Below, one piece after another: positions 1 to 8,118 of a DNA stretch of 64,000 nucleotides (position 1 is the stretch's first letter; the number at the start of each line of letters is the position of its first letter). Location of the stretch: positions 992,001 through 1,056,000 of the forward strand of contig NZ_VFOP01000001.1 in the NCBI RefSeq assembly GCF_006716185.1. The letters are read 5' to 3'. Below the pieces are notes generated by a model. That model saw nothing but the letters and a program-made list of their open reading frames with translations. It ran no database searches and had not been told where the DNA came from. Source of the stretch: Ornithinicoccus hortensis. GTDB lineage: Bacteria; Actinomycetota; Actinomycetes; Actinomycetales; Dermatophilaceae. The translations under genes were made by a program, and so were the position numbers.

Positions 1-59
1 GACAGGATAGGTGCCGGACCGGTGCGGGCTGTCACCGAGCGGCCCGGGGTGATGACACC

Positions 60-869
60 ATGAGACCCGTGCAGCAGCGCAACCCAGTCCTGACCCCCGC
101 GGTCCACGTCGCCCTGGCGACCGTGGCGCTGGGTGCCGTGCTGACCCTCGGCGCGGTGGCCGGACCCCGCCAGCTGGCCGCGGGCGTGCTGCTCCTGGGC
201 CTGGTCGTGGCGTGGGGGTGGCCCGGGGCGCTGGGCCTGCCCAGCCGCGTCGGGACCTCCGTCGTCGTGGCGCTCGGCGCCGTCCTGCTGGTCGGCAGCG
301 TCGTGCCCGGACTCGTCCGGCTCCGCGGACCGGAGGGCGGCCTGGGCTGGTTGCCGGCCGCGGTGAGCCTGAGCTTCCTGCTCGCCTTCGCCCACCAGCT
401 GGTGCGCCGGGACGGGCGGCCCCGGGTGGTGGAGTCGGTCAGTTCCGTCGTGCTCGCCCTGGCCGTCGTCGCCGGGGGGAGTCTGCTGGTGCCCCTGGCT
501 GGCACCCAGGTCGGCACCGACCTGGTGGTGTCCGCCCTGGCCGCGGCCGCGGCCTCGGCGGTGGCCGACATCACCGGGCGGTGGATGGCCTCGCGGGCCT
601 GGCTGACGCCGCTGTCGATGGTGGCCGGTGGCGGGGCGGCCGTCGGGGCCGCGGTCCTGGTCGGCGCCGACGTTGCCTGGACAACCTGCCTGCTGCTGGG
701 CGTTGCGGTCGGCGTCACCAGCCAGGCGGCGCGGGCGCTGCTGGCCGTGCTGCCGACCATGGCCGGCACCCGCCCACGGCTGGTCGCCGCCGCCGTGGCC
801 CTCCTCGTGGCCGGGCCGCTGGTCTACACGGTCGCCCGGGTGCTGGTGCCCGCGGCGCTGCCGGCCTGA
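60..869 (+). CDS. Polytopic membrane protein of unknown function
   Basis: I do not recognise this 269-residue protein. It is almost wholly hydrophobic and Ala/Val/Leu/Gly-rich, with about eight or nine predicted membrane segments (roughly residues 15-35, 37-60, 66-87, 95-111, 122-145, 148-168, 183-200, 205-225 and 240-265). Short Arg-rich loops such as RLRGPEGG and HQLVRRDGRPR separate them. There is no signal peptide or catalytic motif. The ATG start has no clear Shine-Dalgarno sequence. The stop lies 87 bp before the start of the nitrobindin-like gene, which has its own promoter signature. It is likely a real gene because the frame stays open in a coherent membrane pattern. Confidence 0.7.
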   Translation: MRPVQQRNPVLTPAVHVALATVALGAVLTLGAVAGPRQLAAGVLLLGLVVAWGWPGALGLPSRVGTSVVVALGAVLLVGSVVPGLVRLRGPEGGLGWLPAAVSLSFLLAFAHQLVRRDGRPRVVESVSSVVLALAVVAGGSLLVPLAGTQVGTDLVVSALAAAAASAVADITGRWMASRAWLTPLSMVAGGGAAVGAAVLVGADVAWTTCLLLGVAVGVTSQAARALLAVLPTMAGTRPRLVAAAVALLVAGPLVYTVARVLVPAALPA

Positions 870-883
870 ACGGGGGGCGTGAC

Positions 884-948
884 CGACCGGCCGGACCTCG
901 CCTTGGCATACGCGCGACCGACAGGTCGGACCCTCGCCTCGGCATACG
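884..948 (+). repeat. Imperfect ~30-bp tandem duplication at a promoter
   Basis: Two adjacent imperfect copies (884-912 and 915-948) both run from a CGACCG half through a CTCGCC core to GGCATACG. The second copy supplies the TACGAT -10 box of the next gene, and the first ends in a non-promoter GGCATACGCG. It could be a duplicated promoter or operator. Each copy carries one instance of the over-represented heptamer GGCATAC. Confidence 0.55.
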
Positions 949-956
949 ATGGTGCC

Positions 957-1454
957 GTGCCTTTCGAACTCGACCCGACCATGCACCCCGACCTCGCGCC
1001 GCTGGCCTGGCTGATCGGCCACTGGGAGGGCGCCGGCGTCGTGGGATACCCGACCATCGAGTCCCACAACTTCGGGCAGGAGGTCTCGGTCACCCACGAC
1101 GGGCGACCCTTCCTGCGGTGGGAGTCCCAGTCCTGGCTGCTCGACGAGGAGGGCAACAAGGTCCGGCCCTCGGGCACCGAGCTGGGGTTCTGGCGGCCGC
1201 TGCCTGACAACGAGGTCGAGCTGCTGCTCACCCACCCGACCGGGATCGTGGAGATGTATGCCGGGACCACCAGCCCGGCCAAGATCGAGCTGAGGACCGA
1301 CGGGGTGATGCGCAGCCCGCACGCCAAGGAGTACAACGCCGGCCACCGGCTCTACGGCTACGTCAACTCCAACCTGATGTGGGCGATGGACATGGCCGCC
1401 ATGGGGCAGTCGATCACCAGCCACCTGTCGGCGGAGCTCAAGCGGGTCGGCTGA
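957..1454 (+). CDS. Nitrobindin-like (FABP/DUF1794 family) beta-barrel protein
   Basis: The 165-residue protein has the N-terminal signature of the THAP4/nitrobindin family: HPDLAPLAWLIGHWEGAG followed by GYP (GxWxGxG-YP pattern). Family members are ten-stranded barrels that bind haem b or small hydrophobic ligands and have been linked to nitric oxide and peroxynitrite chemistry. The GTG at 957 is preferred over the upstream in-frame GTG at 879. It lies 7 nt after TACGAT (945-950), a leaderless arrangement, and it gives the usual family N-terminus beginning MPFELDP. The gene converges on the LCP gene with a 9-bp gap. Confidence 0.85.
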   Translation: MPFELDPTMHPDLAPLAWLIGHWEGAGVVGYPTIESHNFGQEVSVTHDGRPFLRWESQSWLLDEEGNKVRPSGTELGFWRPLPDNEVELLLTHPTGIVEMYAGTTSPAKIELRTDGVMRSPHAKEYNAGHRLYGYVNSNLMWAMDMAAMGQSITSHLSAELKRVG

Positions 1455-1463
1455 CCCGGGCGC

Positions 1464-2627
1464 TCAGCCGCCGAAGCCGGACTTGGGGGAGACGTCGTCG
1501 ACGTACTCGTCCATCGTGTCGTTCTGCAGGTGCTCGGCGAGCACCGCGAACTGGTCCTCGGCCGGCAGCACGATCGAGCCGGCGTAGGAGTCGTTGCCGA
1601 TCCCGGTCCACGGGGCGGTGACGAAGTGGATGTCGCCGCCGCGCACGCCGCGCATGGCGAAGGCCAGGTCCCGCATGTCGCCGACCTCGAGGGCCTCGTC
1701 GACGACGAGGTTGGTGGTGGCCGCGTCCACGAAGTTCGCCAGGCGGGCCGGGTTCGTCAGCGTCGACCCGGAGAGCGCCTTGAGCATGATCGCCTTGATG
1801 AAGGCCTGCTGGCGCTGTCCGCGTGAGATGTCGCCCTGGCTGAGCGCGTAGCGCTCCCGGACGAACTTCAGCCCGGTCTCACCGTCCATGTGCGTGGTGC
1901 CCTCGGGGAAGTCGGGGCTGCCCTCGGCGACGTTCACGTCGACCCCGCCGATGGCGTCCGTCATCGCCTTGAAGCTCTCGAAGTTCACGATCGCCACGTG
2001 GTCGATCGGCACCCCGATCAGGGGCTGGACCGTCTCCACCAGGAGCGGGGCCCCGCCGAAGGCGTAGGAGGCGTTGAGCTTGTTCTTGCGCGAGTAGCCG
2101 GGGATCTCCACGAACAGGTCGCGGGGGAAGTGCACCAGGTGGACCGAGTCGCGGTCGTGGCTGATGTGGACCAGGACCATGACGTCGGAGCGCCCGCGTT
2201 CCTGGCTCAGGTCGCGGCTGTCCGAGCCGATCACCAGGAAGTTCAGCGCGTCGCCGGCGGCGTCGGACCGTGGCGGCGCGGAGGGGGTGACCATCTCCCC
2301 GTCCTCCCCCTCGAACGGCAGCATGGGGTCCGGGAGCAGCCGGTCGTGGCTGATGTTGGAGGAGACGGTGTGGTTCAGGAAGGCCACGTATGCCGCGACC
2401 GCCCCGATGCCCAGGAGCACCACGGTGACGAAACCGACGAGCAGGATCCGGAGGCCCCTGCGCCGCTTGCGGGGCGGCGCCGCACCCGCACCGGCCGCGT
2501 CGTAGCCTCCGTCGTCAGCCCTCTCGTCGAAGGGACCGTCGTCATAGGCCCCGTCGTCGTAACTGTCGTCGAGATACCCCTCGTCACCCCGCCCGCCGCC
2601 GTCGTAGCGGTCGTCTCGTCCTGCCAT
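1464..2627 (-). CDS. LytR-CpsA-Psr (LCP) family cell-wall glycopolymer ligase
   Basis: The 387-residue protein has a cytoplasmic Asp/Gly/Tyr-rich tail (residues ~1-50), a basic stop-transfer KRRRG, one membrane anchor (~57-83, LLVGFVTVVLLGIGAVAAY) and an extracellular LCP domain. LCP hallmarks are LVIGSDSRD, GRSDVMVLVHI, the basic/acidic pair in FPRDLFV and the late R-rich HMDGETGLKFVRERY with SRGQRQQ. LCP enzymes transfer polyprenyl-phosphate-linked polymers such as arabinogalactan or teichoic acids onto peptidoglycan. The ATG at 2627 sits 7 nt after TAGACT on the minus strand (2635-2640 on plus), so it is probably leaderless. The acidic N-terminal tail is longer than in most homologues. Confidence 0.93.
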   Translation of the reverse strand: MAGRDDRYDGGGRGDEGYLDDSYDDGAYDDGPFDERADDGGYDAAGAGAAPPRKRRRGLRILLVGFVTVVLLGIGAVAAYVAFLNHTVSSNISHDRLLPDPMLPFEGEDGEMVTPSAPPRSDAAGDALNFLVIGSDSRDLSQERGRSDVMVLVHISHDRDSVHLVHFPRDLFVEIPGYSRKNKLNASYAFGGAPLLVETVQPLIGVPIDHVAIVNFESFKAMTDAIGGVDVNVAEGSPDFPEGTTHMDGETGLKFVRERYALSQGDISRGQRQQAFIKAIMLKALSGSTLTNPARLANFVDAATTNLVVDEALEVGDMRDLAFAMRGVRGGDIHFVTAPWTGIGNDSYAGSIVLPAEDQFAVLAEHLQNDTMDEYVDDVSPKSGFGG

Positions 2628-2689
2628 GCGCGGGAGTCTACGACCACTTCCCGGGGAATCTTCCACGTCGCGGCTGCCTTGACGCTGAT

Positions 2690-3763
2690 GTGACTGTCGA
2701 AACGCCCGAGGACCCCAGGAACGCCAACGACCAGGCGGCCCCGGCCGCGCGGAGCCCGTTGCTGGACCGGCCCGGCGCCGTCGAGGCGGTCGGCGTCGAC
2801 GCGGGGGTGGCTGCGCACTACGGCGACCCGCACCGCGAGCAGCGCCTGCTGGCCGAGGGGCTGGCCTGCGTGGACCTGTCCCACCGGGGGGTCGTCACCG
2901 TCACCGGGCCGGACCGTCTCTCCTGGTTGCACTCGCTGACCAGCCAGCACCTCACCGGGCTGCCGCCCCACCGGTCCACCGAGACGCTCATCCTCACGCC
3001 GAAGGGACACATCGAGCACGCCCTGCACGTCGTGGACGACGGGGAGACGACCTGGCTCGGCACCGAGCCGGGGGCGGCCCCGCAGGTCGTCGCGTGGTTG
3101 GACTCGATGCGCTTCATGCTCCGCGTCGAGGTCGCGGACCGCACGGTCGACTACGCCACCGTCGGCGAGCCGGTCCGCGCCGAGTCGGTCCCGGGTGAAC
3201 CGATCGCCTGGGTCGACCCGTGGCCCGGGCCGGTGGGCGACACCGCGACCTACGGCCCCGAGGAGGACCACCCCGGCAGCGACCGCCCCTGGCGGGAGGT
3301 CCTGGTGCCCCGGTCCGAGCTCGAGGAGTTCGTCGGGGACCGCCCACTCGCCGGGACCTGGGCCGCCGAGGCCCTGCGGGTCCTCGCCTGGCGCCCCCGC
3401 GCCGGCGTCGACACCGACCACCGCACGATCGCCCACGAGGTGGACTGGCTGCGCACCGCGGTGCACCTGCACAAGGGCTGCTACCGCGGGCAGGAGACCA
3501 TCGCCCGGGTGCACAACCTGGGCCGGCCGCCGCGCCGCCTGGTGTTCCTGCACCTGGACGGTTCCGGGCACGTGCTGCCGGAGGAAGGCGCCGACCTGAC
3601 CCTGGCCGAGGGCGGCCGCGCCCTGGGGCGGGTCACCTCGGTCGCCCGCCACTACGAGGACGGGCCCATCGCGCTCGCGGTCATCAAGCGCAACACCGAC
3701 CCCGCGGCAGTGCTCGCCAGCGGGAGCATCAGCGCGGCGCAGACGCTCGTCGTCCAGCCCTGA
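2690..3763 (+). CDS. ygfZ: YgfZ/GcvT-like folate-binding protein
   Basis: At 357 residues it matches the YgfZ family, tetrahydrofolate-binding homologues of the glycine-cleavage T protein that help assemble or repair certain Fe-S proteins. The diagnostic motif KGCYRGQE is at residues 262-269, with the conserved Cys. The N-terminal GcvT-like fold includes GVVTVTGPDRLSWLHSL and LTPKGHIEHAL. The C-terminal barrel includes LGRVTSVARHY. The start is GTG with no obvious Shine-Dalgarno. It diverges from the LCP gene across a ~60-bp gap. The N-terminal ~30 residues are low-complexity and could be trimmed if a downstream start is used. Confidence 0.9.
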   Translation: MTVETPEDPRNANDQAAPAARSPLLDRPGAVEAVGVDAGVAAHYGDPHREQRLLAEGLACVDLSHRGVVTVTGPDRLSWLHSLTSQHLTGLPPHRSTETLILTPKGHIEHALHVVDDGETTWLGTEPGAAPQVVAWLDSMRFMLRVEVADRTVDYATVGEPVRAESVPGEPIAWVDPWPGPVGDTATYGPEEDHPGSDRPWREVLVPRSELEEFVGDRPLAGTWAAEALRVLAWRPRAGVDTDHRTIAHEVDWLRTAVHLHKGCYRGQETIARVHNLGRPPRRLVFLHLDGSGHVLPEEGADLTLAEGGRALGRVTSVARHYEDGPIALAVIKRNTDPAAVLASGSISAAQTLVVQP

Positions 3764-3794
3764 GTCGGTGCTGTCACGCACGGCGGGGATTCCT

Positions 3795-3917
3795 GCTAGC
3801 ACCTGGCGGGTTCGCCAATCAGATAGGGGCACAGGCGATATCGCTGAATGTGATGGACGTCATAGCGCTCCTCGCTAGCCAGGATTTGCAATCTGCTAGC
3901 AGTTGCAAGCACACTAG
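3795..3917 (+). promoter_or_regulatory. Cluster of GCTAGC palindromes, likely operator of the XRE/HbhA operon
   Basis: GCTAGC occurs at 3795-3800, 3874-3879 and 3895-3900. A CTAG half-site follows at 3914, and CTAGCAC recurs at 4350 just before the HbhA-like gene. The third site is the centre of a larger inverted repeat: TTGCAA (3886-3891), then the perfect 10-bp palindrome CTGCTAGCAG (3893-3902), then TTGCAA (3903-3908). CTAG is generally rare in high-G+C genomes, so this density just upstream of a helix-turn-helix gene suggests autoregulation. A separate palindrome, GCGATATCGC, lies in the same spacer. No clean -10 box was assigned. Confidence 0.6.
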
Positions 3918-3922
3918 GGGAC

Positions 3923-4324
3923 ATGAAGCAACTACCCGTTCCCGACCTGGGGGGCTACCTGCGCGAGCAGCGTGAGGCCGCCCAGCTGTCGCTGCGCCAG
4001 GCGGCCAAGGCCGCGGGGATCTCCAACCCCTACCTGTCGCAGATCGAGCGGGGTCTGCGCCGGCCCAGCGCCGAGATCCTGCAACAGCTGGCCAAGGGCC
4101 TGCGGATCTCCGCGGAGCAGTTGTACGTCCGGGCCGGCATCCTGGACGACTCTGCGGCCGGGGCTCCCGAGCCCGCGGACGTGACCGTCGCGATCCTGGC
4201 CGACCCGAGGCTCAACGACCGGCAGCGCCGGGCGCTCCTGGACGTCTACCACTCGTTCGTGGGGGATCCCGCGGACGAGCCGGAGGCCACCGACGCCCGG
4301 GACGCGACCGGCACCGACGGCTGA
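3923..4324 (+). CDS. Small XRE-family helix-turn-helix regulator upstream of hbhA-like gene
   Basis: A 133-residue protein with a Cro/CI-type HTH at about residues 10-65 (LGGYLREQREAAQLSLRQAA, then SNPYLSQIERGLRRPS). An Asp/Glu-rich C-terminal tail of about 55 residues follows. The YLSQIERG helix is typical of XRE proteins that read palindromic operators. In Mycobacterium the same pair, an XRE gene followed by hbhA (Rv0474-Rv0475), is conserved, and Rv0476-like DUF2516 is also found nearby here. The gene is 53 bp upstream of the HbhA-like gene and probably co-transcribed. It likely binds the GCTAGC cluster in its own promoter; that is inference. Confidence 0.88.
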   Translation: MKQLPVPDLGGYLREQREAAQLSLRQAAKAAGISNPYLSQIERGLRRPSAEILQQLAKGLRISAEQLYVRAGILDDSAAGAPEPADVTVAILADPRLNDRQRRALLDVYHSFVGDPADEPEATDARDATGTDG

Positions 4325-4377
4325 CCCACCCAGACCACCCGACACACCACTAGCACCCAACCCGAAGGGAGCCCACC

Positions 4378-5454
4378 ATGGCTACCAACCTCAAGACCAT
4401 CCGCAACCAGGCCGAGAAGCGCGCCGGCGCCGTCACCACCGAGGTAACCGAGCGCGCCCAGGCGCTGACCTCCGAGGCCACCAAGCGCGCCTCCGACCTC
4501 ACCCCCGTCTACGCCGTCGTCGGCCTGACCGACGCCGTCGTCGAGCGGGTCCGCGAGGCCGGCGAGGCCGTCGCCCACCTCAGCAAGTCGCTCACCCCCC
4601 AGGCCGTGACCGGCCAGGTCACCAAGGCCGCGAACGAGGTCACCAGCAAGGTCACCAAGTCCGCCGGCGAGGTCACCGCCGAGGTGCAGAACGCGCCCGC
4701 CGCGGCCGTGTCCGGGGTCACCGAGCGCCTGGGCAAGGTTCAGGAGGGCTACCAGGGCCTGGCCGACCGCGGTGAGGGCCTGGTCGGTCGCGTCCGCAAG
4801 CAGCAGGCCACCAAGGACCTGCTGGCCCAGGTCGACACCGCCGTGAAGCAGGGCAAGGCGCTGCTGACCACCACGCGCAAGGGTGTCTCCGAGACCCGGA
4901 CCGCGGCCAAGGCCACCGTCACCTCCGGCCGCAAGCAGGCCGCCGAGGTTGCCTCCGAGGTCATCTCCGGTGAGACCAAGCCCGCCGCGAAGACCACCGC
5001 GCGCAAGGCGACCACCACGAAGACCACGGCGCGCAAGACTGCCGCCAAGAAGGCCCCGGTCGCCAAGACCAGCACCACCAAGACCAGCACCGCCAAGCCG
5101 GCTGCCAAGAAGGCCAGCACCACCAAGAGCACCACCAAGGCGAGCACCGCCAAGCCGGCCGCGAAGAAGGCCAGCTCCACCAAGGCCACCACGACCAAGG
5201 CGAGCACGGCCAAGCCGGCCGCGAAGAAGGCCAGCACCACCAAGGGCAGCGCCGCTCCGGCTGCGAAGGCGACCGGCACCACCCGGACCGCCGCGGACAA
5301 CACCCAGGCCGCCGCCAAGCGGACCGTGACCACCGCCAGCAACCGCGCCGAGGACACCGCGACCGCCGCCCGCGCCGCGACCACCTCGGTCACCAAGGTC
5401 GCCGAGAAGGCCGTGGACGCCGTCGAGGCCACCGCCGCCAAGGTCGGCAACTGA
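4378..5454 (+). CDS. HbhA-like heparin-binding haemagglutinin homologue with Lys/Ala repeat tail
   Basis: The 358-residue protein has an HbhA-like N-terminal half (about 1-200). It is predicted to be alpha-helical and coiled-coil, starting with KTIRNQAEKRAGAVTTEV and containing TPVYAVVGLTDAVVERVREA, which resembles the mycobacterial start. The second half is a Lys/Ala/Thr/Ser tail that includes three 19-20-residue units of the type STAKPAAKKAS. Mycobacterial HbhA binds heparan sulfate through such a lysine-rich tail, and similar tails also bind DNA, as in histone H1-like proteins. A good Shine-Dalgarno (GAAGGGAG) precedes the ATG. Conservation of the XRE-hbhA-DUF2516 context supports orthology. 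Here an adhesin, a membrane organiser or a DNA-binding role are all possible. Confidence 0.85.
   Translation: MATNLKTIRNQAEKRAGAVTTEVTERAQALTSEATKRASDLTPVYAVVGLTDAVVERVREAGEAVAHLSKSLTPQAVTGQVTKAANEVTSKVTKSAGEVTAEVQNAPAAAVSGVTERLGKVQEGYQGLADRGEGLVGRVRKQQATKDLLAQVDTAVKQGKALLTTTRKGVSETRTAAKATVTSGRKQAAEVASEVISGETKPAAKTTARKATTTKTTARKTAAKKAPVAKTSTTKTSTAKPAAKKASTTKSTTKASTAKPAAKKASSTKATTTKASTAKPAAKKASTTKGSAAPAAKATGTTRTAADNTQAAAKRTVTTASNRAEDTATAARAATTSVTKVAEKAVDAVEATAAKVGN
5086..5244 (+). repeat. In-frame tandem repeats coding the basic tail of the HbhA-like protein
   Basis: Three consecutive units start at 5086, 5143 and 5203, so the period is 57 then 60 bp. Each encodes STAKPAAKKAS followed by a Thr/Lys spacer. 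The units are nearly identical at DNA level, so copy number can change by slippage or recombination. That would alter the length of the cationic tail. Confidence 0.8.
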
Positions 5455-5519
5455 GCCAACGCGGGACCGGCGCACTGAGCGCAGCACCGCACGGCGCGTG
5501 AGCGCCGTCCGCGCCTGAC

Positions 5520-5561
5520 GGGGCGCCGTACCGTCCGGGAGACCGGGCCGTGCGGCGCCCC
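5520..5561 (+). terminator. Strong hairpin after the HbhA-like gene
   Basis: GGGGCGCCG (5520-5528) pairs perfectly with CGGCGCCCC (5553-5561), and the interior can extend around a GAGA loop. It sits between the HbhA-like stop and the asparaginase start. There is no T-tract, as is common in actinobacterial terminators. The -10 box of the asparaginase gene begins 3 bp after it. Confidence 0.7.
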
Positions 5562-5577
5562 GTTAGGCTTTCCGGCT

Positions 5578-6546
5578 GTGACTACCCCCAGCCCGCTCCA
5601 GTCCGCGCCCGTCCTCGCCCACGTCGTCCGCTCCGGGTTCGTGGAGTCGGTGCACCACGGGGTGGTCGCCGGCACCGCCCCCGACGGGTCGGTGGAGCTG
5701 GCCCGCGGACCGGTCGACGTCCCGATCTTCCCCCGGTCGTCCAACAAGCCGATGCAGGCGGTCGGGATGCTGCGCAGCGGGCTGGACCTGGACGGGGAGC
5801 TGCTGGCCCTGGCCGCCGCCAGCCACTCCGGCGAGCCGTTCCACCTGGAGGGTGCCCAGCGCATCCTCGCGGGGGCCGGGCTGACCGAGGCCGACCTGCA
5901 GAACACCCCCGACCGGCCGATCGACGAGGCCGAACGCGAGCGGTGGATCGCCGAGGGCCGGGGGCCCACGTCCCTGGCGCAGAACTGCTCGGGCAAGCAC
6001 TCGGCGATGCTGGCGACCTGCGTGGCCGCGGGGTGGGACACGGCGACCTACCGGGACCCGGAGCACCCGCTGCAGCAGGCCATCGGCGAGGCGCTCGCCG
6101 ACCTGGCGGGTGAGGAGGTCGCGGCCACCGGGGTCGACGGGTGCGGGGCGCCGGTCATGGCGATCAGCACGGCCGGTCTGGCACGCGCGTTCGGCCGGCT
6201 GGCCGCCGCGGACGCCTCGACGCCGGAGGGGCGAGTCGCCGCCGCGATCCGCGACAACCCGCAGTGGCTCGGCGGCACCCACCGCGACGTGACCGCGCTC
6301 ATCCGCGGGGTCCCCGGCCTGATCGCCAAGGACGGTGCCGAGGCCGTGTATGCCGTGGGCCTGCCCGACGGGCGCGGCCTGGCGGTGAAGATCACCGACG
6401 GCAACCAGCGGGCCCGCACCGTGGTCACCGCCGCCGCCCTGCGGCAGCTGGGCCTCACGGCATACGAGGTCCTCGCCGAGCTGGAGGCGTCGCCGGTGCT
6501 CGGGCACGGGGACCCGGTCGGCGCGGTCGTCGCCACCGGCATCTGA
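5578..6546 (+). CDS. Class 3 (Rhizobium-type) L-asparaginase family protein
   Basis: A 322-residue member of the asparaginase family PF06089, unrelated to E. coli AnsA/AnsB. The catalytic SxxK and metal-site segments are visible: RSSNKPMQA (about residues 52-60), [11 protein letters not shown] and GVDGCGAPV. In the Rhizobium etli class 3 enzyme, the Ser/Lys pair of the first motif and the Cys/Lys of the second form the active site. It hydrolyses asparagine to aspartate and ammonia in the cytoplasm. The GTG start is 8 nt after TAGGCT (5564-5569), so it is leaderless. The dtd gene starts 1 bp after its stop and is probably translated in coupling. Confidence 0.9.
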   Translation: MTTPSPLQSAPVLAHVVRSGFVESVHHGVVAGTAPDGSVELARGPVDVPIFPRSSNKPMQAVGMLRSGLDLDGELLALAAASHSGEPFHLEGAQRILAGAGLTEADLQNTPDRPIDEAERERWIAEGRGPTSLAQNCSGKHSAMLATCVAAGWDTATYRDPEHPLQQAIGEALADLAGEEVAATGVDGCGAPVMAISTAGLARAFGRLAAADASTPEGRVAAAIRDNPQWLGGTHRDVTALIRGVPGLIAKDGAEAVYAVGLPDGRGLAVKITDGNQRARTVVTAAALRQLGLTAYEVLAELEASPVLGHGDPVGAVVATGI

Positions 6547-6547
6547 G

Positions 6548-6982
6548 GTGCGCGCCGTCCTGCAACGGGCCACCCGGGCCCGCGTCACGGTCGGTGACGA
6601 GACGGTCGGGCAGATCGACCGCCCCGGCCTGGTCGCGCTCGTCGCCGCCACCCACGACGACACCGCGAAGGACGTGGCCACGATGGCCCGCAAGATCGCC
6701 GACCTGCGGATCCTGCACGACGAGGCGTCGGTCGCCGACACCGGGGCGGCCGTGCTCGTGGTCAGCCAGTTCACCCTCTACGGCTCCACCCGCAAGGGGC
6801 GCCGCCCCTCCTGGGGTGCCGCCGCACCCGGCCCCGTTGCCGAACCCCTGGTGGACGCGGTCGTCGCGGACCTGCGCGGCCGCGGCCTGGAGGTCGCCAC
6901 CGGCCGGTTTGGGGCGATGATGCAGGTGGAGCTGGTCAACGACGGGCCGTTCACCGTCATCGTGGACACCCGCGAAAGTTAG
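6548..6982 (+). CDS. dtd: D-aminoacyl-tRNA deacylase
   Basis: A 144-residue protein, the usual DTD length, which removes D-amino acids mischarged on tRNA. Both active-site signatures are present: [17 protein letters not shown] and the C-terminal [11 protein letters not shown], the latter matching the family NxGPxT gatekeeper region with a Phe-Thr variant. The start is GTG immediately after the asparaginase stop. The next gene has its own leaderless promoter, whose -10 box overlaps the end of this gene. Confidence 0.95.
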   Translation: MRAVLQRATRARVTVGDETVGQIDRPGLVALVAATHDDTAKDVATMARKIADLRILHDEASVADTGAAVLVVSQFTLYGSTRKGRRPSWGAAAPGPVAEPLVDAVVADLRGRGLEVATGRFGAMMQVELVNDGPFTVIVDTRES

Positions 6983-6991
6983 GCTGGTCCC

Positions 6992-7321
6992 ATGGCGACG
7001 ATCTTCGAGGTGCAGGGCTGGATCCAGCTGGTGCTGGGCGTGGCCGCCCTCGCCGTGCAGGTGTGGGCCCTGGTCGACGCGGCGATGACCCGGCCCGACG
7101 CCTTCGTCGCGACCGGCAAGCGGACCAAGCAGTTCTGGGTCGTCGTCACCGGGATCGCCGCGCTCATCGGGTTCGTCTTCTTCACCAACCCGTTCAACAT
7201 CTTCAGCCTCATCGCGATCGTCGCCGCCGCGATCTACCTGACCGATGTGCGCCCGGCGGTCGCGCCGATCCGGGGCGGTCGCCGCGGCGGCGGGTCCTCG
7301 GGTCCCTACGGCCCCTGGTGA
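6992..7321 (+). CDS. DUF2516 family membrane protein
   Basis: A 109-residue protein with three predicted membrane segments (about residues 7-28, 46-66 and 69-87) and a Gly/Arg-rich tail ending SSGPYGPW. It matches the DUF2516 family, found next to hbhA in Mycobacterium as Rv0476. The ATG is 6 nt after TAGGCT (6980-6985), giving a leaderless start. Its stop overlaps the start of the hydrolase gene (GTGA). Its function is unknown. The conserved neighbourhood suggests an envelope role tied to the HbhA-like protein. Confidence 0.88.
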   Translation: MATIFEVQGWIQLVLGVAALAVQVWALVDAAMTRPDAFVATGKRTKQFWVVVTGIAALIGFVFFTNPFNIFSLIAIVAAAIYLTDVRPAVAPIRGGRRGGGSSGPYGPW

Positions 7322-8118
7322 GCGCGCCGCGCACCCGGGTGGTGCCCGGCCCGACGGGGGGCCTCGAGGTCCTCAGCGCCGGACGGGGCGCACCGCACAC
7401 GCTCTTCGCGCACGGGCTGGCCGGGTCCATCCCGACCACCCGCCCGTATGCCGCGAAGGTGCCCGGCACGCGCTCCTTCCTGCACTTCCGCGGGCACGGT
7501 GCCTCACCCGTCCCGGTCCCCGGCGCGCCCTGGCCGTATGCCGAGCTGGCGGCCGAGGTGGAGGCCGTGGCCGACGCGGTGGGCGCCACCCAGGCGCTCG
7601 GCATCAGCATGGGGGCGGGCTCGTTGTGCGCCGGGCTGGTGGAGCGGCCCGACCGGTTCGACCGGGTCGCGCTGGTGCTGCCCGCGGTGATCGACCGCCC
7701 GCGGCCCGAGGCGGCGACGGGCCGGTTCGCGGTGCTCGCCGACCTGGTGGAGTCCGGCGACGTGGAGGCGGCCGCCGCACACCTGCTGGAGGAGCAACCA
7801 CCCGGCGTGCGGGCCGATCCCGCGGTGCGGGCCTGGTGCCGTGACCAGGCTGGCCGGTTGGTCGGGACCGACCTCGCCGACGGGCTGCGCTCCCTGCCGC
7901 ACCAGGTCGCGGTGCCGGACCGAGAGGCGCTGCGACGGGTCACCGCCCCGGTGCTGGTCCTGGCCCAGGAGGACGACCTGGCACACCCGGTCGACGTGGC
8001 GGTCGAGCTGGCCGAGCTGTTCCCCGGGGCAAAGCTGCACGTCCTCGGACCGGGCGGCATCATGTGGGCGCACCGCGCCCGGGTGCGTGACCTGGTGGGG
8101 GAGTTCTTCACCCCGTAG
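7318..8118 (+). CDS. Alpha/beta hydrolase
   Basis: A 266-residue alpha/beta-hydrolase fold protein. The oxyanion segment is FAHGLAGS and the nucleophile elbow is GISMGAGS, with Ser in GxSxG. The acid region is APVLVLAQEDD, and the distal His is probably in IMWAHRARV rather than the usual GH. The substrate cannot be predicted. The GTG start overlaps the DUF2516 stop (GTGA), which implies translational coupling. The 3' end overlaps the convergent methyltransferase gene by 11 bp. Confidence 0.88.
   Translation: MSAPRTRVVPGPTGGLEVLSAGRGAPHTLFAHGLAGSIPTTRPYAAKVPGTRSFLHFRGHGASPVPVPGAPWPYAELAAEVEAVADAVGATQALGISMGAGSLCAGLVERPDRFDRVALVLPAVIDRPRPEAATGRFAVLADLVESGDVEAAAAHLLEEQPPGVRADPAVRAWCRDQAGRLVGTDLADGLRSLPHQVAVPDREALRRVTAPVLVLAQEDDLAHPVDVAVELAELFPGAKLHVLGPGGIMWAHRARVRDLVGEFFTP

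Noticed and set aside
4246-5487. Long open frame on the minus strand (413 codons), Gly/Leu-rich
   Set aside because: It is antisense to the HbhA-like gene. Its composition is the mirror image of the repetitive Lys/Ala codons, and the sense gene has a Shine-Dalgarno and conserved family features.
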